From assembly GCF_000787815.1 (NCBI RefSeq), contig NZ_BBPO01000052.1:3045-48874 (forward strand): a DNA stretch of 45,830 nt. Reading direction: 5' to 3'. This stretch comes from Streptacidiphilus neutrinimicus (GTDB taxonomy: Bacteria > Actinomycetota > Actinomycetes > Streptomycetales > Streptomycetaceae). The position numbers were made by a program, and so were the translations under genes. The notes beneath the pieces were generated by a model, which worked only from the letters and a program-made list of their open reading frames with translations, had not been told where the DNA came from and did no database searches. This document shows, piece by piece, positions 23,894-31,929 of this stretch (positions are counted from its first letter, which is position 1; every line of letters starts with the position of its first letter).

Positions 23894-24721
23894 ATGGAGA
23901 GCCTGCGCCTGATCGAACAGTGGCCCGTCCCCACCGCCGCGGCCGTCGTCGTCCGCAGCGACGGCAGCGTGGCCGGCAGCCACGGCCCGCAGCGGCACCC
24001 GTTCAAGCTCGCTTCGGTGACGAAGCCGCTGACCGCCTACGCCACCCTGGTCGCCGTCGAGGAGGGCGCGCTGGAGCTGGACGACCCCGCCGGCCCCGAG
24101 GGCTCGACGGTCCGGCACCTGCTCGCGCACACCTCCGGCCTCGCCTTCGACGAGCACCGCGCGATGGCCGCGCCCGGCACCCGCCGCCTGTACTCGAACG
24201 CGGGCTTCGACGTCCTGGCCGAGGCGGTCGCCAAGGCGACGGGCATGCCGTTCCCGCAGTACGCGGCGGAGGCGGTCTTCGCCCCGCTCGGCATGGGCGG
24301 TTCATGGCTCGACGCCGCGAGCAAGAGCCCGGCGGGCGCCGGCGGCGTCTCCACCGCCGAGGATCTGGCCCGCTTCACCGCGGAGCTGCAGGCTCCGCGG
24401 GTGCTCCACCCCGAGACCGTGGCCGAGGCGACCCGGGTCGCCTTCCCCGGCCTGAACGGCGTCCTGCCGGGCTACGGCCACCAGAAGCCGAACGACTGGG
24501 GTCTGGGCTTCGACATCCGCGACCACAAGGCCCCGCACTGGACGGGCCTCACCAGCTCCCCCGCGACCTTCGGCCACTTCGGCCAGTCCGGCACCTTCCT
24601 CTGGGTCGACCCGGCGGCGGGCGCGGCGTGCGTCGTGCTGACCGACCGCGACTTCGGCCCGTGGGCGGCGGAGCTGTGGACGCCGTTCACGGACGCCGTG
24701 CTGGCCGAGCTGAACCAGTAG
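23894..24721 (+). CDS. Serine beta-lactamase-like / class C-type hydrolase
   Basis: The 275-residue protein keeps the penicillin-binding fold motifs: SVTK (S41-K44), the YxN motif YSN (Y100-N102), and HFG near residue 230 in place of KTG. Other typical segments are VRHLLAHTSGLAFD, FAPLGMGGSW and GGVSTAEDLARFTAELQ. It lacks a signal peptide, is shorter than AmpC, and so is more likely an esterase or peptidase-like enzyme than a drug-resistance lactamase. It is transcribed away from merR across an 86-bp shared promoter region, so the regulator might influence it. The stop lies 12 bp from the convergent pirin gene. Confidence 0.9.
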   Translation: MESLRLIEQWPVPTAAAVVVRSDGSVAGSHGPQRHPFKLASVTKPLTAYATLVAVEEGALELDDPAGPEGSTVRHLLAHTSGLAFDEHRAMAAPGTRRLYSNAGFDVLAEAVAKATGMPFPQYAAEAVFAPLGMGGSWLDAASKSPAGAGGVSTAEDLARFTAELQAPRVLHPETVAEATRVAFPGLNGVLPGYGHQKPNDWGLGFDIRDHKAPHWTGLTSSPATFGHFGQSGTFLWVDPAAGAACVVLTDRDFGPWAAELWTPFTDAVLAELNQ

Positions 24722-24733
24722 GGCCGCGCCGCC

Positions 24734-25468
24734 TCACCCGTAGACGACCGGTGAGTCCATCGCCCACACCAGCAGCTCGACGCCGTCAGGGCCCGCCGTC
24801 GGATCGACCGGGGTGTCCCCCTCCGTGATCCGCACCGCGTCGCCCGCGGCCAACTCACGGCCCCGGCCCTTCGGGCCGCCCGACTCGCGGAAGCCGAGGC
24901 CGCCGCGGGCGACGTGCAGGTAGAGGTACGCCGCCCGCGGCAGCTCGGGAACGGGCAGGTAGGCGCTGGCCCGCAGCAGGTGCAGGGCGGCGTCGTCGCG
25001 CCGCAGCAGGCCCGCAGGCGTCAGCCGCACCGAGCCCGCCTCCCCGTCCACCTCCCGCAGCGCGTAGTCCGGTTCGGTGCCGAACTCGCCCGGCTGCAGC
25101 CAGAACTGCAAAAAGCGGACCGGTTCACCCGGCTCGTCCGTCGCCGCGTTGACCTCGCTGTGGCTGACGCCCGACCCCGCGCTGAGGTACTGGAGCTGCC
25201 CAGGGCGCACCACCGCCTCATGACCGCGGTCGTCGCGGTGCGCCAGCGCGCCCTCCAGGACCCAGGTGAGGATCTCGGTGTCGCGGTGGCGGTGCGCGGC
25301 GAAGCCCGCGCCCGGAGCGAGGAACTCCTCGTTGCAGGCCAGGAGCGCGCCGAAGGAGACGTTGGCGGGGTCGTAGTGCGCGGAGAAGGAGAACGCGTGC
25401 GCGGTGCGGACCCCGGGCTCCGGCTCGGAGCGGTAGCGGTGGCCGGCGCGGCGGATACTGAGCGGCAT
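24734..25468 (-). CDS. Pirin-family bicupin protein
   Basis: The 244-residue protein has the pirin N-terminal cupin with metal ligands in GFAAHRHRDTEILTWVLEG (H59, H61) and SGVSHSEVN (H103, E105). The lead is SIRRAGHRYRSEPEPGVRTAHAFSFSAHYDP, and a second cupin lies at the C-terminus (AYLYLHVARGGL, LAAGDAVRITEG, ELLVWAMDSP). Pirins are iron-binding cytosolic proteins; some oxidise quercetin, and in a few actinomycetes a pirin has been linked to control of acyl-CoA or pyruvate metabolism. It is divergent from fasR, 90 bp away, an interesting position next to the fatty-acid locus, but no link is proven. Confidence 0.92.
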   Translation of the reverse strand: MPLSIRRAGHRYRSEPEPGVRTAHAFSFSAHYDPANVSFGALLACNEEFLAPGAGFAAHRHRDTEILTWVLEGALAHRDDRGHEAVVRPGQLQYLSAGSGVSHSEVNAATDEPGEPVRFLQFWLQPGEFGTEPDYALREVDGEAGSVRLTPAGLLRRDDAALHLLRASAYLPVPELPRAAYLYLHVARGGLGFRESGGPKGRGRELAAGDAVRITEGDTPVDPTAGPDGVELLVWAMDSPVVYG

Positions 25469-25558
25469 ACCGCCACAGTAGGCACTTGTGACGGGCGTCT
25501 CCCGCGCCGGGTACCTCCCCGTGCACGGATCCGCGCGGCGATGGTGCACGCTTAGTCT

Positions 25559-26869
25559 GTGCCAGACCCAGTCGCCCAGAACCCCGCGAACCAGGCCGCC
25601 GAGGCAGCCCCCGGACAGACCGCCGACACCGGGGAGCGCCCCTCGGTGCGACGCGGCTCGCGACGCGGGACGGCCTTCGAGCGCAAAACCGTGATGGCCA
25701 CGGCCGAGCAGCACGCGCAGACGCTGAAGAACCTGGAACGCGCCGCCGGCAAGATGGCCACCGCCGCCATCGCCCGGATGGACGACAACCTCGCCTGGTA
25801 CCGCAACATGCCGCCGGAGCACCGCTCCTGGATCGGGCTGGTGGCCCAGGCCGGTATCGCGGCGTTCACCGAGTGGTTCCGCTTCCCGGACGCGCCGCAG
25901 GCGATCAGCACCGACGTGTTCGGCACCGCGCCGCGCGAGCTGACCCGCGCGGTCACCCTGCGCCAGACCGTGGAGATGATCCGTACCACCATCGAGGTCG
26001 TCGAGGAGGCGATCGAGGAGGTGGCCGCGCCGGGCGCGGAGGAGGCGCTGCGCGAGGCGGTGCTGGTCTACGCCCGCGAGATCGCCTTCGCCACCGCCCA
26101 GGTCTACGCCCAGGCCGCCGAGGCCCGCGGCGCGTGGGACGCCCGGCTCGAGGCGCTGGTCGTCAACTCCCTGCTGTCCGGCGACGCGGACGAGGGCGTG
26201 CTGTCGCGCGCCGCAGCGCTCGGCTGGGGGCAGCCGGACCGGGTCATGGTCGTCATGGGCAGCGCGCCCGCCGGGGACAGCGAGCTGGTGGTCGAGGCCA
26301 TCCGGCGGGCCGCCCGGCACGCCAAGCTGCACGTGCTCACCGGCGTGCTCGGCTCCCGCCTGGTCGTGGTCGTCGGCGAGAAGAAGCCGCGCAGCGGCGA
26401 GCGGCTGTGGGATCCGGTGGTCGCCGCCCGCGCGCTGATCGGGCAGTTCGCACCCGGCCCGGTGGTGATCGGCCCGACCGTCTCCGACCTGCTGTCCGCG
26501 ACGCGGTCCGCGCAGGCCGCCGCCGCGGGCCTGCGCGCCTGCTCGGCCTGGCCGGACGCGCCGCGCCCGGTGCTCGCGGACGACCTGCTGCCCGAGCGCG
26601 CGCTCGCCGGCGACGTGCAGGCGCGCGCCCAGCTCGTCGAGGAGATCTACACGCCGCTCGACGAAGCGGGTTCGGCCCTGCTGGACACGCTCTCGGTCTA
26701 TCTGGAGCAGGCTTCCTCGCTGGAGGGCGCCGCCCGGATGCTGTTCGTCCACCCCAACACCGTCCGCTATCGCCTGCGACGTGTGACCGACATCACCGGC
26801 TACGCTCCGTCCGACGTGCGTTCGGCGTTCACCCTCCGCATCGCCCTGGCCCTGGGACGACTTCAGTAG
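25559..26869 (+). CDS. fasR: FasR-like activator of the fab operon (PucR-type)
   Basis: The protein has up to 436 residues. It carries the sequence DDNLAWYRNMPPEHRSWIGL then VAQAGIAAFTEWFRFPDAPQ, characteristic of the actinomycete regulator directly upstream of fabD. The C-terminus has the PucR helix-turn-helix ending LEGAARMLFVHPNTVRYRLR then RVTDITGYAPSD. In Streptomyces, FasR activates fabDHPF; the position 109 bp before fabD on the same strand supports this. The start is uncertain: GTG 25559 gives a disordered Ala/Pro lead, but a -10-like TAGTCT (25552-25557) directly before it would put the transcript start inside the lead. In that case GTG 25646, GTG 25691 or ATG 25694 would be used. 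Confidence 0.92.
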   Translation: MPDPVAQNPANQAAEAAPGQTADTGERPSVRRGSRRGTAFERKTVMATAEQHAQTLKNLERAAGKMATAAIARMDDNLAWYRNMPPEHRSWIGLVAQAGIAAFTEWFRFPDAPQAISTDVFGTAPRELTRAVTLRQTVEMIRTTIEVVEEAIEEVAAPGAEEALREAVLVYAREIAFATAQVYAQAAEARGAWDARLEALVVNSLLSGDADEGVLSRAAALGWGQPDRVMVVMGSAPAGDSELVVEAIRRAARHAKLHVLTGVLGSRLVVVVGEKKPRSGERLWDPVVAARALIGQFAPGPVVIGPTVSDLLSATRSAQAAAAGLRACSAWPDAPRPVLADDLLPERALAGDVQARAQLVEEIYTPLDEAGSALLDTLSVYLEQASSLEGAARMLFVHPNTVRYRLRRVTDITGYAPSDVRSAFTLRIALALGRLQ

Positions 26870-26899
26870 GGATGAGCTGCGCTGATGCACCGCTGTAGG

Positions 26900-26924
26900 G
26901 AATCCACAACTCCGCTCGTGGTTC
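26900..26924. promoter_or_regulatory. Candidate operator upstream of fabD
   Basis: The imperfect inverted repeat gaatccac (26900-26907) / gtggttc (26918-26924) is the main dyad in the fasR-fabD gap. Position fits a FasR or repressor site controlling the fab operon; identity is unproven. Confidence 0.4.
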
Positions 26925-26978
26925 TTCGTCGCGGTCCTCACCCGCGCAGCACCGGCTCGACAAGAGAAGGTTGATGAC

Positions 26979-27923
26979 GTGCTCGTACTCGTTGCTCCCG
27001 GACAAGGCGCCCAGACGCCAGGATTCCTCGCCCCGTGGCTGGAGGTCCCCGGCGTCGCCGACCGGCTTCGCCGTTGGTCCGACGTGGCCGGGCTGGATCT
27101 GGTGCGCGCCGGGACCGAGGCGTCCGAGGACGAGATCAAGGACACCGCCGTCGCCCAGCCGCTGCTGGTCGCCGCGGGCCTGGTGACCGCGTCCGCGCTC
27201 TTCGGGGACCACGCGAACCTCGCCCGCCAGGTCGGCGCCGTCGCCGGTCACAGCGTCGGCGAGATCACCGTCGCCGTCGCCTCCGACGTGCTGAGCGCCG
27301 AGGACGGCCTGGCCTTCGTCCGCGAGCGCAGCCTGGGCATGGCCGAGGCCGCCGCCGCGACCGCCACCGGCATGGTCGCCGTGCTCGGCGGGGACCCGGA
27401 GGAGGTGGCCGCCAAGCTGGCCGCCCACGGCGTCACCCCGGCCAACAACAACGGCGGCGGCCAGATCGTCGCGGCCGGCACGCTGGAGCAGCTGGCCGCG
27501 CTCAAGGCCGATCCGCCGGCCGGCGCGCGGATGATCCCGCTCAAGGTGGCGGGCGCCTTCCACACCGAGCACATGGCCCCGGGCCAGGCCCGGCTGGAGA
27601 AGCTGGCGCCGACGCTCACCGCCGCCGACCCGACAGTCCCCTACGTCTCGAACGCGGACGGCCAGGTCGTCGCCTCGGGCGCCGAGGTGCTCGCCCGCCT
27701 GGTGTCGCAGGTGTCCAACCCCGTCCGCTGGGACCTGTGCATGGAGACCCTGGCCGGCCTGGGCATGACCGCGATGATCGAGCTCTCTCCCGCCGGAACC
27801 CTCACCAACCTGGTCAAGCGCAACGTCAAGGGTGTCGCGACGCTGGCCCTGAAGACCCCAGCCGACCTCGACAAGGCCCTCGCGCTCATGGCCGAGCACG
27901 GAGCCGGGGAGCAGAACGCATGA
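26979..27923 (+). CDS. fabD: Malonyl-CoA:ACP transacylase
   Basis: The 314-residue cytosolic enzyme transfers malonyl groups from CoA to acyl carrier protein for type II fatty-acid synthesis. It shows the lead VLVAPGQGAQTPGFLAPW (oxyanion Gln), the nucleophile motif GAVAGHSVGEITVA (S92), RERSLGMAEAAA with the malonate-binding Arg, the catalytic His in VAGAFHTEHMAPGQ, and the C-terminal IELSPAGTLTNLVKR. GTG 26979 is the start, with AGAAGG nine bases upstream. The stop overlaps the fabH start (ATGA), indicating translational coupling. It is the first gene of the fabD-fabH-acpP-fabF cluster. Confidence 0.97.
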   Translation: MLVLVAPGQGAQTPGFLAPWLEVPGVADRLRRWSDVAGLDLVRAGTEASEDEIKDTAVAQPLLVAAGLVTASALFGDHANLARQVGAVAGHSVGEITVAVASDVLSAEDGLAFVRERSLGMAEAAAATATGMVAVLGGDPEEVAAKLAAHGVTPANNNGGGQIVAAGTLEQLAALKADPPAGARMIPLKVAGAFHTEHMAPGQARLEKLAPTLTAADPTVPYVSNADGQVVASGAEVLARLVSQVSNPVRWDLCMETLAGLGMTAMIELSPAGTLTNLVKRNVKGVATLALKTPADLDKALALMAEHGAGEQNA

Positions 27924-28966
27924 CAGCCCAGGCTCATCAGACCGCGCAGATCAAGCCCAGCACGGGGGCCCAGTTCTCGCGCATCCACGGCGTCGGCGGC
28001 TACCGCCCGGTTCGGGTCATCCCCAACTCCGAGGTGCTGAACTGGATCGAGTCCTCGGACGAGTGGATCCGCACCCGCAGCGGGATCACCGAGCGCCGCT
28101 GGGCCGGCCCCGAGGAGACCGTCGCCGAAATGTCGGTCCAGGCCGCCAGCAAGGCGATCGCCATGGCCGGGATCGCGCCCGAGCAGGTCGGCGGCGTCAT
28201 CGTGGCGACCGTCTCGCATCTGAAGCAGACCCCCGCCATCGCCACCGAGATCGCCCAGCGACTGGGTTGCGGCACCGCGCCCGCCTTCGACATCTCCGCC
28301 GCCTGCGCCGGCTTCGGCTACGGCCTGTCGCTGGCCGACGGCATGGTCCGCGGCGGCAGTGCCGAGTACGTCGTCGTGATCGGCGTGGAGCGCCTGTCCG
28401 ACCTCACCGACATCCACGACCGCTCGACCGCCTTCATCTTCGGCGACGGCGCGGGCGCGGCCGTGGTGGGCCCGTCCGACACCCCCGGCATCGGCAAGGT
28501 CGTCTGGGGTTCCGACGGCTCGCAGGCCGACGTCATCAGCCAGACCGCCGCATGGGACACCGCGTTCGCCAAGCCCGACGCCGTCAACGGCGCGGGCGAG
28601 GAGACCAAGTGGCCGGCCCTGCGCATGGAGGGCCAGACGGTCTTCCGCTGGGCCGTCTGGGACATGGCGAAGGCCGCCCAGCAGGCGCTCGACGCCGCCG
28701 GGATCACCGCCGACCAGCTCGGCGCGTTCATCCCGCACCAGGCCAACATGCGGATCATCGACGCGATGATCAAGGCGCTGAAGCTGCCCGAGTCGGTCCC
28801 GGTGGCCCGCGACATCGCGGAGACCGGGAACACCTCGGCGGCCTCCATCCCGCTGGCCATGGAGCGCATGCTCCAGTCCGGCGAGGCGAAGAGCGGCGAC
28901 CTCGCGCTCATCATCGGCTTCGGGGCGGGTCTCGTCTACGCAGCCGCAGTCGTTACCCTCCCGTAG
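27920..28966 (+). CDS. fabH: Beta-ketoacyl-ACP synthase III
   Basis: The 348-residue enzyme starts each fatty-acid chain by condensing an acyl-CoA primer with malonyl-ACP. In streptomycetes the primer is often branched. The catalytic Cys lies in FDISAACAGFGYGLSLA (C129), the His in AFIPHQANMRIIDAM and the Asn in ETGNTSAASIPLAM. The lead IESSDEWIRTRSGITERRW is typical of FabH. A 17-residue extension (MTAQAHQTAQIKPSTGA) precedes the usual start point. The ATG overlaps the fabD stop by the ATGA arrangement, and acpP follows 32 bp downstream. Confidence 0.97.
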   Translation: MTAQAHQTAQIKPSTGAQFSRIHGVGGYRPVRVIPNSEVLNWIESSDEWIRTRSGITERRWAGPEETVAEMSVQAASKAIAMAGIAPEQVGGVIVATVSHLKQTPAIATEIAQRLGCGTAPAFDISAACAGFGYGLSLADGMVRGGSAEYVVVIGVERLSDLTDIHDRSTAFIFGDGAGAAVVGPSDTPGIGKVVWGSDGSQADVISQTAAWDTAFAKPDAVNGAGEETKWPALRMEGQTVFRWAVWDMAKAAQQALDAAGITADQLGAFIPHQANMRIIDAMIKALKLPESVPVARDIAETGNTSAASIPLAMERMLQSGEAKSGDLALIIGFGAGLVYAAAVVTLP

Positions 28967-28998
28967 GAAACACCGTTCACCACAAGAAGGAGCCTTCA

Positions 28999-29241
28999 AT
29001 GGCCACGCAGGAAGAGATCCTCGAAGGTCTCGCCGAGATCGTCAACGAGATCGCCGGGATCCCTGCCGAGGACGTTCAGCTCGACAAGTCCTTCACCGAC
29101 GACCTGGACGTCGACTCGCTCTCCATGGTCGAGGTCGTCGTCGCCGCCGAGGAGCGCTTCGACGTCAAGATCCCGGACGACGAGGTCAAGAACCTGAAGA
29201 CCGTCGGCGACGCCGTGAACTACATCGTCGCCAACTCCTGA
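28999..29241 (+). CDS. acpP: Acyl carrier protein of fatty-acid synthesis
   Basis: The 80-residue acidic protein has the phosphopantetheine attachment Ser in DLDVDSLSMVEVV (S40). The four-helix ACP pattern is visible: EEILEGLAEIVNEIAG, LSMVEVVVAAEERFDV, DDEVKNLKTV and VGDAVNYIV. It carries growing acyl chains between FabD, FabH, FabF and the reductases. Position between fabH and fabF identifies it as the primary-metabolism ACP rather than a polyketide one. GAAGGAG precedes the ATG at 28999. The hairpin downstream at 29261-29288 could protect the 3' end and favour high ACP output. Confidence 0.97.
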   Translation: MATQEEILEGLAEIVNEIAGIPAEDVQLDKSFTDDLDVDSLSMVEVVVAAEERFDVKIPDDEVKNLKTVGDAVNYIVANS

Positions 29242-29260
29242 GCGTTCACACGCTTCCCCG

Positions 29261-29288
29261 GGGGGCGCCGCCGGCCGGTGGCGCCCCC
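29261..29288 (+). terminator. Intercistronic hairpin between acpP and fabF
   Basis: Perfect 9-bp arms gggggcgcc (29261-29269) and ggcgccccc (29280-29288) with a 10-base loop lie 19 bp after the acpP stop. Being inside the operon, it is more likely a partial terminator or mRNA-stabilising structure than a full stop. Confidence 0.6.
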
Positions 29289-29353
29289 TCCCCAAAGAAC
29301 CACCCCGGACTTCCTCTCGGACGCCCCGGACTTCCCTGCCAGGAGACTCAGCA

Positions 29354-30622
29354 GTGACCAGCGACAACCGCACCGTGGTCGTCACCGGGATCGGCGCCTT
29401 CACGCCGCTCGGCGCCGACGCCGCGTCCACCTGGGAGGGCCTGGTGGCGGGCCGCTCCGGCGTCTCGACCCTCGACGAGGAGTGGGCCGCGGACCTCCCG
29501 GTCCGCATCGCCGCCCGTACCGCGGTCGACCCCGGCGAGGTGCTGCCCCGTCCGCTCGCCCGCAAGCTCGACCGCTCGGCCCAGTTCGCGCTGATCGCCG
29601 CGCGCGAGGCGTGGGCCGACGCCGGTTTCACCGCCCCCGCGACCGAGGACGGCTCCCCGATCGCCCCCGAGCGCCTGGGCGCGGTCGTCGCCTCCGGCAT
29701 CGGCGGCGTGACCACCCTGCTCGACCAGTACGACGTGCTGAAGGAGAAGGGCGTCCGCCGCGTCTCCCCGCACACCGTGCCGATGCTGATGCCCAACTCC
29801 CCCGCCGCCAACGTCGGCCTGGAGGTCGGCGCCCGCGCCGGCGTGCACACCCCCGTCTCCGCGTGCGCCTCCGGCGCCGAGGCGATCGGCTACGCGATCG
29901 AGATGATCCGCACCGGCCGCGCCGACGTGGTCGTCGCGGGCGGCACGGAGGCGGCGGTGCACCCGCTGCCGATCGTGGCCTTCGCCAACATGATGGCGAT
30001 GTCCAAGAACAACGACCACCCGCAGCAGGCCTCGCGCCCCTACGACAAGGCCCGTGACGGCTTCGTCCTCGGGGAGGGCGCGGGCGTCGTGGTCCTGGAG
30101 TCCGCGGAGCACGCGGCGGCCCGCGGGGCCCGCGTCTACTGCGAGGCGGTCGGCCAGGGTCTCTCCTCCGACGCCCACCACATCGCCCAGCCGGAGCCCA
30201 CGGGCGCGGGCGTGGCCCGCGCGATCGAGCAGCTGCTGGAGTCCACGGACGTGAACCCGGCGGAGGTCGTGCACGTCAACGCGCACGCCACGTCCACCCC
30301 GCAGGGTGACACCGCGGAGATCAAGGCGCTGCGCCGGGTCCTCGGCGACCACCTGGACCACATCGCGATCTCCGCGACCAAGTCCATGACGGGCCACCTG
30401 CTCGGCGGCGCCGGCGGCATCGAGACCGTGGCCACGGTCCTCGCCCTGCACCACCGCGTCGCGCCCCCGACGATCAACGTCGACGACCTCGACCCCGAGG
30501 TCGACGCCGACATCGTCATCGCCGAACCCCGCGCACTCCCGGCCGAGGGCAGCATCACCGCCCTCAACAACTCCTTCGGCTTCGGCGGCCACAACGTCGT
30601 CCTGGCCTTCCGCACGATCTGA
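29354..30622 (+). CDS. fabF: Beta-ketoacyl-ACP synthase II
   Basis: The 422-residue enzyme elongates acyl-ACP by condensation with malonyl-ACP. Motifs: RTVVVTGIGAFTPLGADA lead, catalytic Cys in HTPVSACASGAEAIGYAI (C171), the first His in VVHVNAHATSTPQGDT, ATKSMTGHLLGGAGGIE with the active-site Lys and second His, and NNSFGFGGHNVVLAFR at the end. Translation starts at GTG 29354 with AGGAG at normal spacing. It closes the fab operon; a repeat-rich gap follows. Confidence 0.97.
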   Translation: MTSDNRTVVVTGIGAFTPLGADAASTWEGLVAGRSGVSTLDEEWAADLPVRIAARTAVDPGEVLPRPLARKLDRSAQFALIAAREAWADAGFTAPATEDGSPIAPERLGAVVASGIGGVTTLLDQYDVLKEKGVRRVSPHTVPMLMPNSPAANVGLEVGARAGVHTPVSACASGAEAIGYAIEMIRTGRADVVVAGGTEAAVHPLPIVAFANMMAMSKNNDHPQQASRPYDKARDGFVLGEGAGVVVLESAEHAAARGARVYCEAVGQGLSSDAHHIAQPEPTGAGVARAIEQLLESTDVNPAEVVHVNAHATSTPQGDTAEIKALRRVLGDHLDHIAISATKSMTGHLLGGAGGIETVATVLALHHRVAPPTINVDDLDPEVDADIVIAEPRALPAEGSITALNNSFGFGGHNVVLAFRTI

Positions 30623-30636
30623 GCCCTCCGCTCCCG

Positions 30637-30850
30637 CAGGGGCGCGAGGCTGTGCCGATGTGCGGCTCCGCCGCGCGGGCGCGACAAGCCACCCAGTGTG
30701 GTGAGTCGCCCAGTGGGCAGGGCCATCCGCACAGGGTGGTCGCTCGCGCGGTTCCTCGCACCCCTGACGCTTGAACTGTCTCCGGGAAAGGACCCGACTC
30801 GCTCCTGCCCGCGCTGCGGAGCCGCGTGTCGGCACAGCCTCGCGCCCCTT
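30637..30850. repeat. GC-rich intergenic inverted repeat, copy B
   Basis: The left arm (30637-30685) and right arm (30808-30850) are nearly perfect inverted copies over about 41 bp, sharing aggggcgcgaggctgtgccg and gcggctccgc. The gap between fabF and the tetR gene (30623-30948) is mostly this element; no gene is seen. The arms could fold into a long hairpin acting as the fab operon terminator. Confidence 0.88.
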
Positions 30851-30912
30851 CGCGTGCTGCCTGACTGTTGCAACTTCCTGCAGGAGCGGTGGGTTCGGGT
30901 CTACCCTCGGAT

Positions 30913-30928
30913 TTGAGCGAGTGCTCAA
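30913..30928. promoter_or_regulatory. Palindromic operator before the tetR gene
   Basis: TTGAGCgagtGCTCAA is a perfect 6-bp-arm dyad 21 bp before the tetR start codon. A -10-like TACCCT at 30902-30907 would place the transcript start inside it, consistent with autorepression. Confidence 0.75.
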
Positions 30929-30948
30929 GAACGGGGGTGGTGCGGCGG

Positions 30949-31533
30949 ATGGCGACGGCGGAGACGAGGGACGCGCTGGTCGCAGGGGCGATGGCGACCC
31001 TGCGGGAGAAGGGGCATGCGCACGCCAGCGCGCGGGAGATCGCGGGGCGGGCGGGGTGCAACCAGGCGCTGATCTTCTACCACTTCGGCTCCGTGGAGCG
31101 GCTGCTGCTCGCCGCGCTGGACCGCGTGGCGGAGCTGCGGCGGGAGCGGTACCAGGCGCTGGTCGACGAGAGCCGGAACCTCAAGGAGCTGGTCGCCGCC
31201 GCGCGGACCGTGTTCGAGGAGGATCTGGAGCTCGGCCACACGGCCGTCCTCGTGGAGATGATCGCCGCGGCCCAGGCGAACGCCGCCCTGCGGCCCGAGG
31301 TGGCCGAACGGCTGCGTCCCTGGCGCGGCTTCGCCGCGGACGCGTTGCGCGGGACGCCCGCCGCGCGGCTCGGGCCGCCCGAGGAGCTCGCCCACGGGGT
31401 GGTCGCGATGTATCTGGGCCTGGAGCTGCTGGCCGTGCTCGACGACGATCCCGCCCCCGCCGCTGCCCTGTTCGAACGGGCGGACTCCCTCGCCACCCTG
31501 CTCGACCTTTTCTCACTGCGGAGGCGGTCATGA
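30949..31533 (+). CDS. TetR-family transcriptional regulator
   Basis: The 194-residue protein has the TetR helix-turn-helix in residues 4-50: TRDALVAGAMATLREKGHAH then ASAREIAGRAGCNQALIFYHFGSVERLLLAAL. A helical ligand-binding domain follows (LVAAARTVFEEDLELGHTAVLVEMIAAAQ). The FYHFGS motif is the usual recognition-helix end. The start at ATG 30949 was chosen because the helix-turn-helix begins right after it. The stop overlaps the ATG of a small membrane protein gene (ATGA), so the pair is translationally coupled. It probably represses itself through the 30913-30928 palindrome; the ligand is unknown. Confidence 0.93.
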   Translation: MATAETRDALVAGAMATLREKGHAHASAREIAGRAGCNQALIFYHFGSVERLLLAALDRVAELRRERYQALVDESRNLKELVAAARTVFEEDLELGHTAVLVEMIAAAQANAALRPEVAERLRPWRGFAADALRGTPAARLGPPEELAHGVVAMYLGLELLAVLDDDPAPAAALFERADSLATLLDLFSLRRRS

Positions 31534-31907
31534 GAGACACGAGGCGTGCGTGGATCTGGTTCCTGTCCTGGGCGGCGGTCGGCGCCGGGGGTGTGACGGC
31601 GCTGCTGACGGTGCTGACCGTCGGGCCCTACGTCGCGGTGCTCACCCTCGTCGCCGCGGTCCTGCTCGGCAGGGTGCCGCGCTCGCACGGCGGGCTGCCG
31701 GGCCTGGTCGCGGGAGCGGGGGTGCTGCCGCTCGTGGTCGCGTGGCTCAACCGCTCGGGGCCGGGGAACGTCTGCTCGGGCAACGCCTGCACCGAGGAGT
31801 GGAGCCCGTGGCCGTGGCTCGCCGCGGGCGTCGTGCTGCTCGCCGTCGGAACAGCGATCTGGGCCCGGCGGGGAGCGAACTCCCGCACCGGGCCCAGGCC
31901 GTGGTGA
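31530..31907 (+). CDS. Four-helix small membrane protein coupled to tetR
   Basis: The 125-residue protein has four hydrophobic segments: WIWFLSWAAVGAGGVTALLTVL, YVAVLTLVAAVLLGRV, LVAGAGVLPLVVAWLN and WLAAGVVLLAVGTAIW. The loop between the third and fourth helix contains GPGNVCSGNACTEEWSPW; its two cysteines, five residues apart, could form an extracytoplasmic disulfide or bind a ligand. No family is recognised with confidence. The ATG overlaps the tetR stop, with GGAGG upstream inside tetR, which suggests the regulator controls this protein. Confidence 0.75.
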   Translation: MRDTRRAWIWFLSWAAVGAGGVTALLTVLTVGPYVAVLTLVAAVLLGRVPRSHGGLPGLVAGAGVLPLVVAWLNRSGPGNVCSGNACTEEWSPWPWLAAGVVLLAVGTAIWARRGANSRTGPRPW

Positions 31908-31929
31908 TGACGAGACGAAGCGTCAGCCC

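Noticed and set aside
23894-24721. Beta-lactamase resistance gene
   Set aside because: It lacks a signal peptide and carries HFG rather than KTG; a general serine hydrolase role is more likely.
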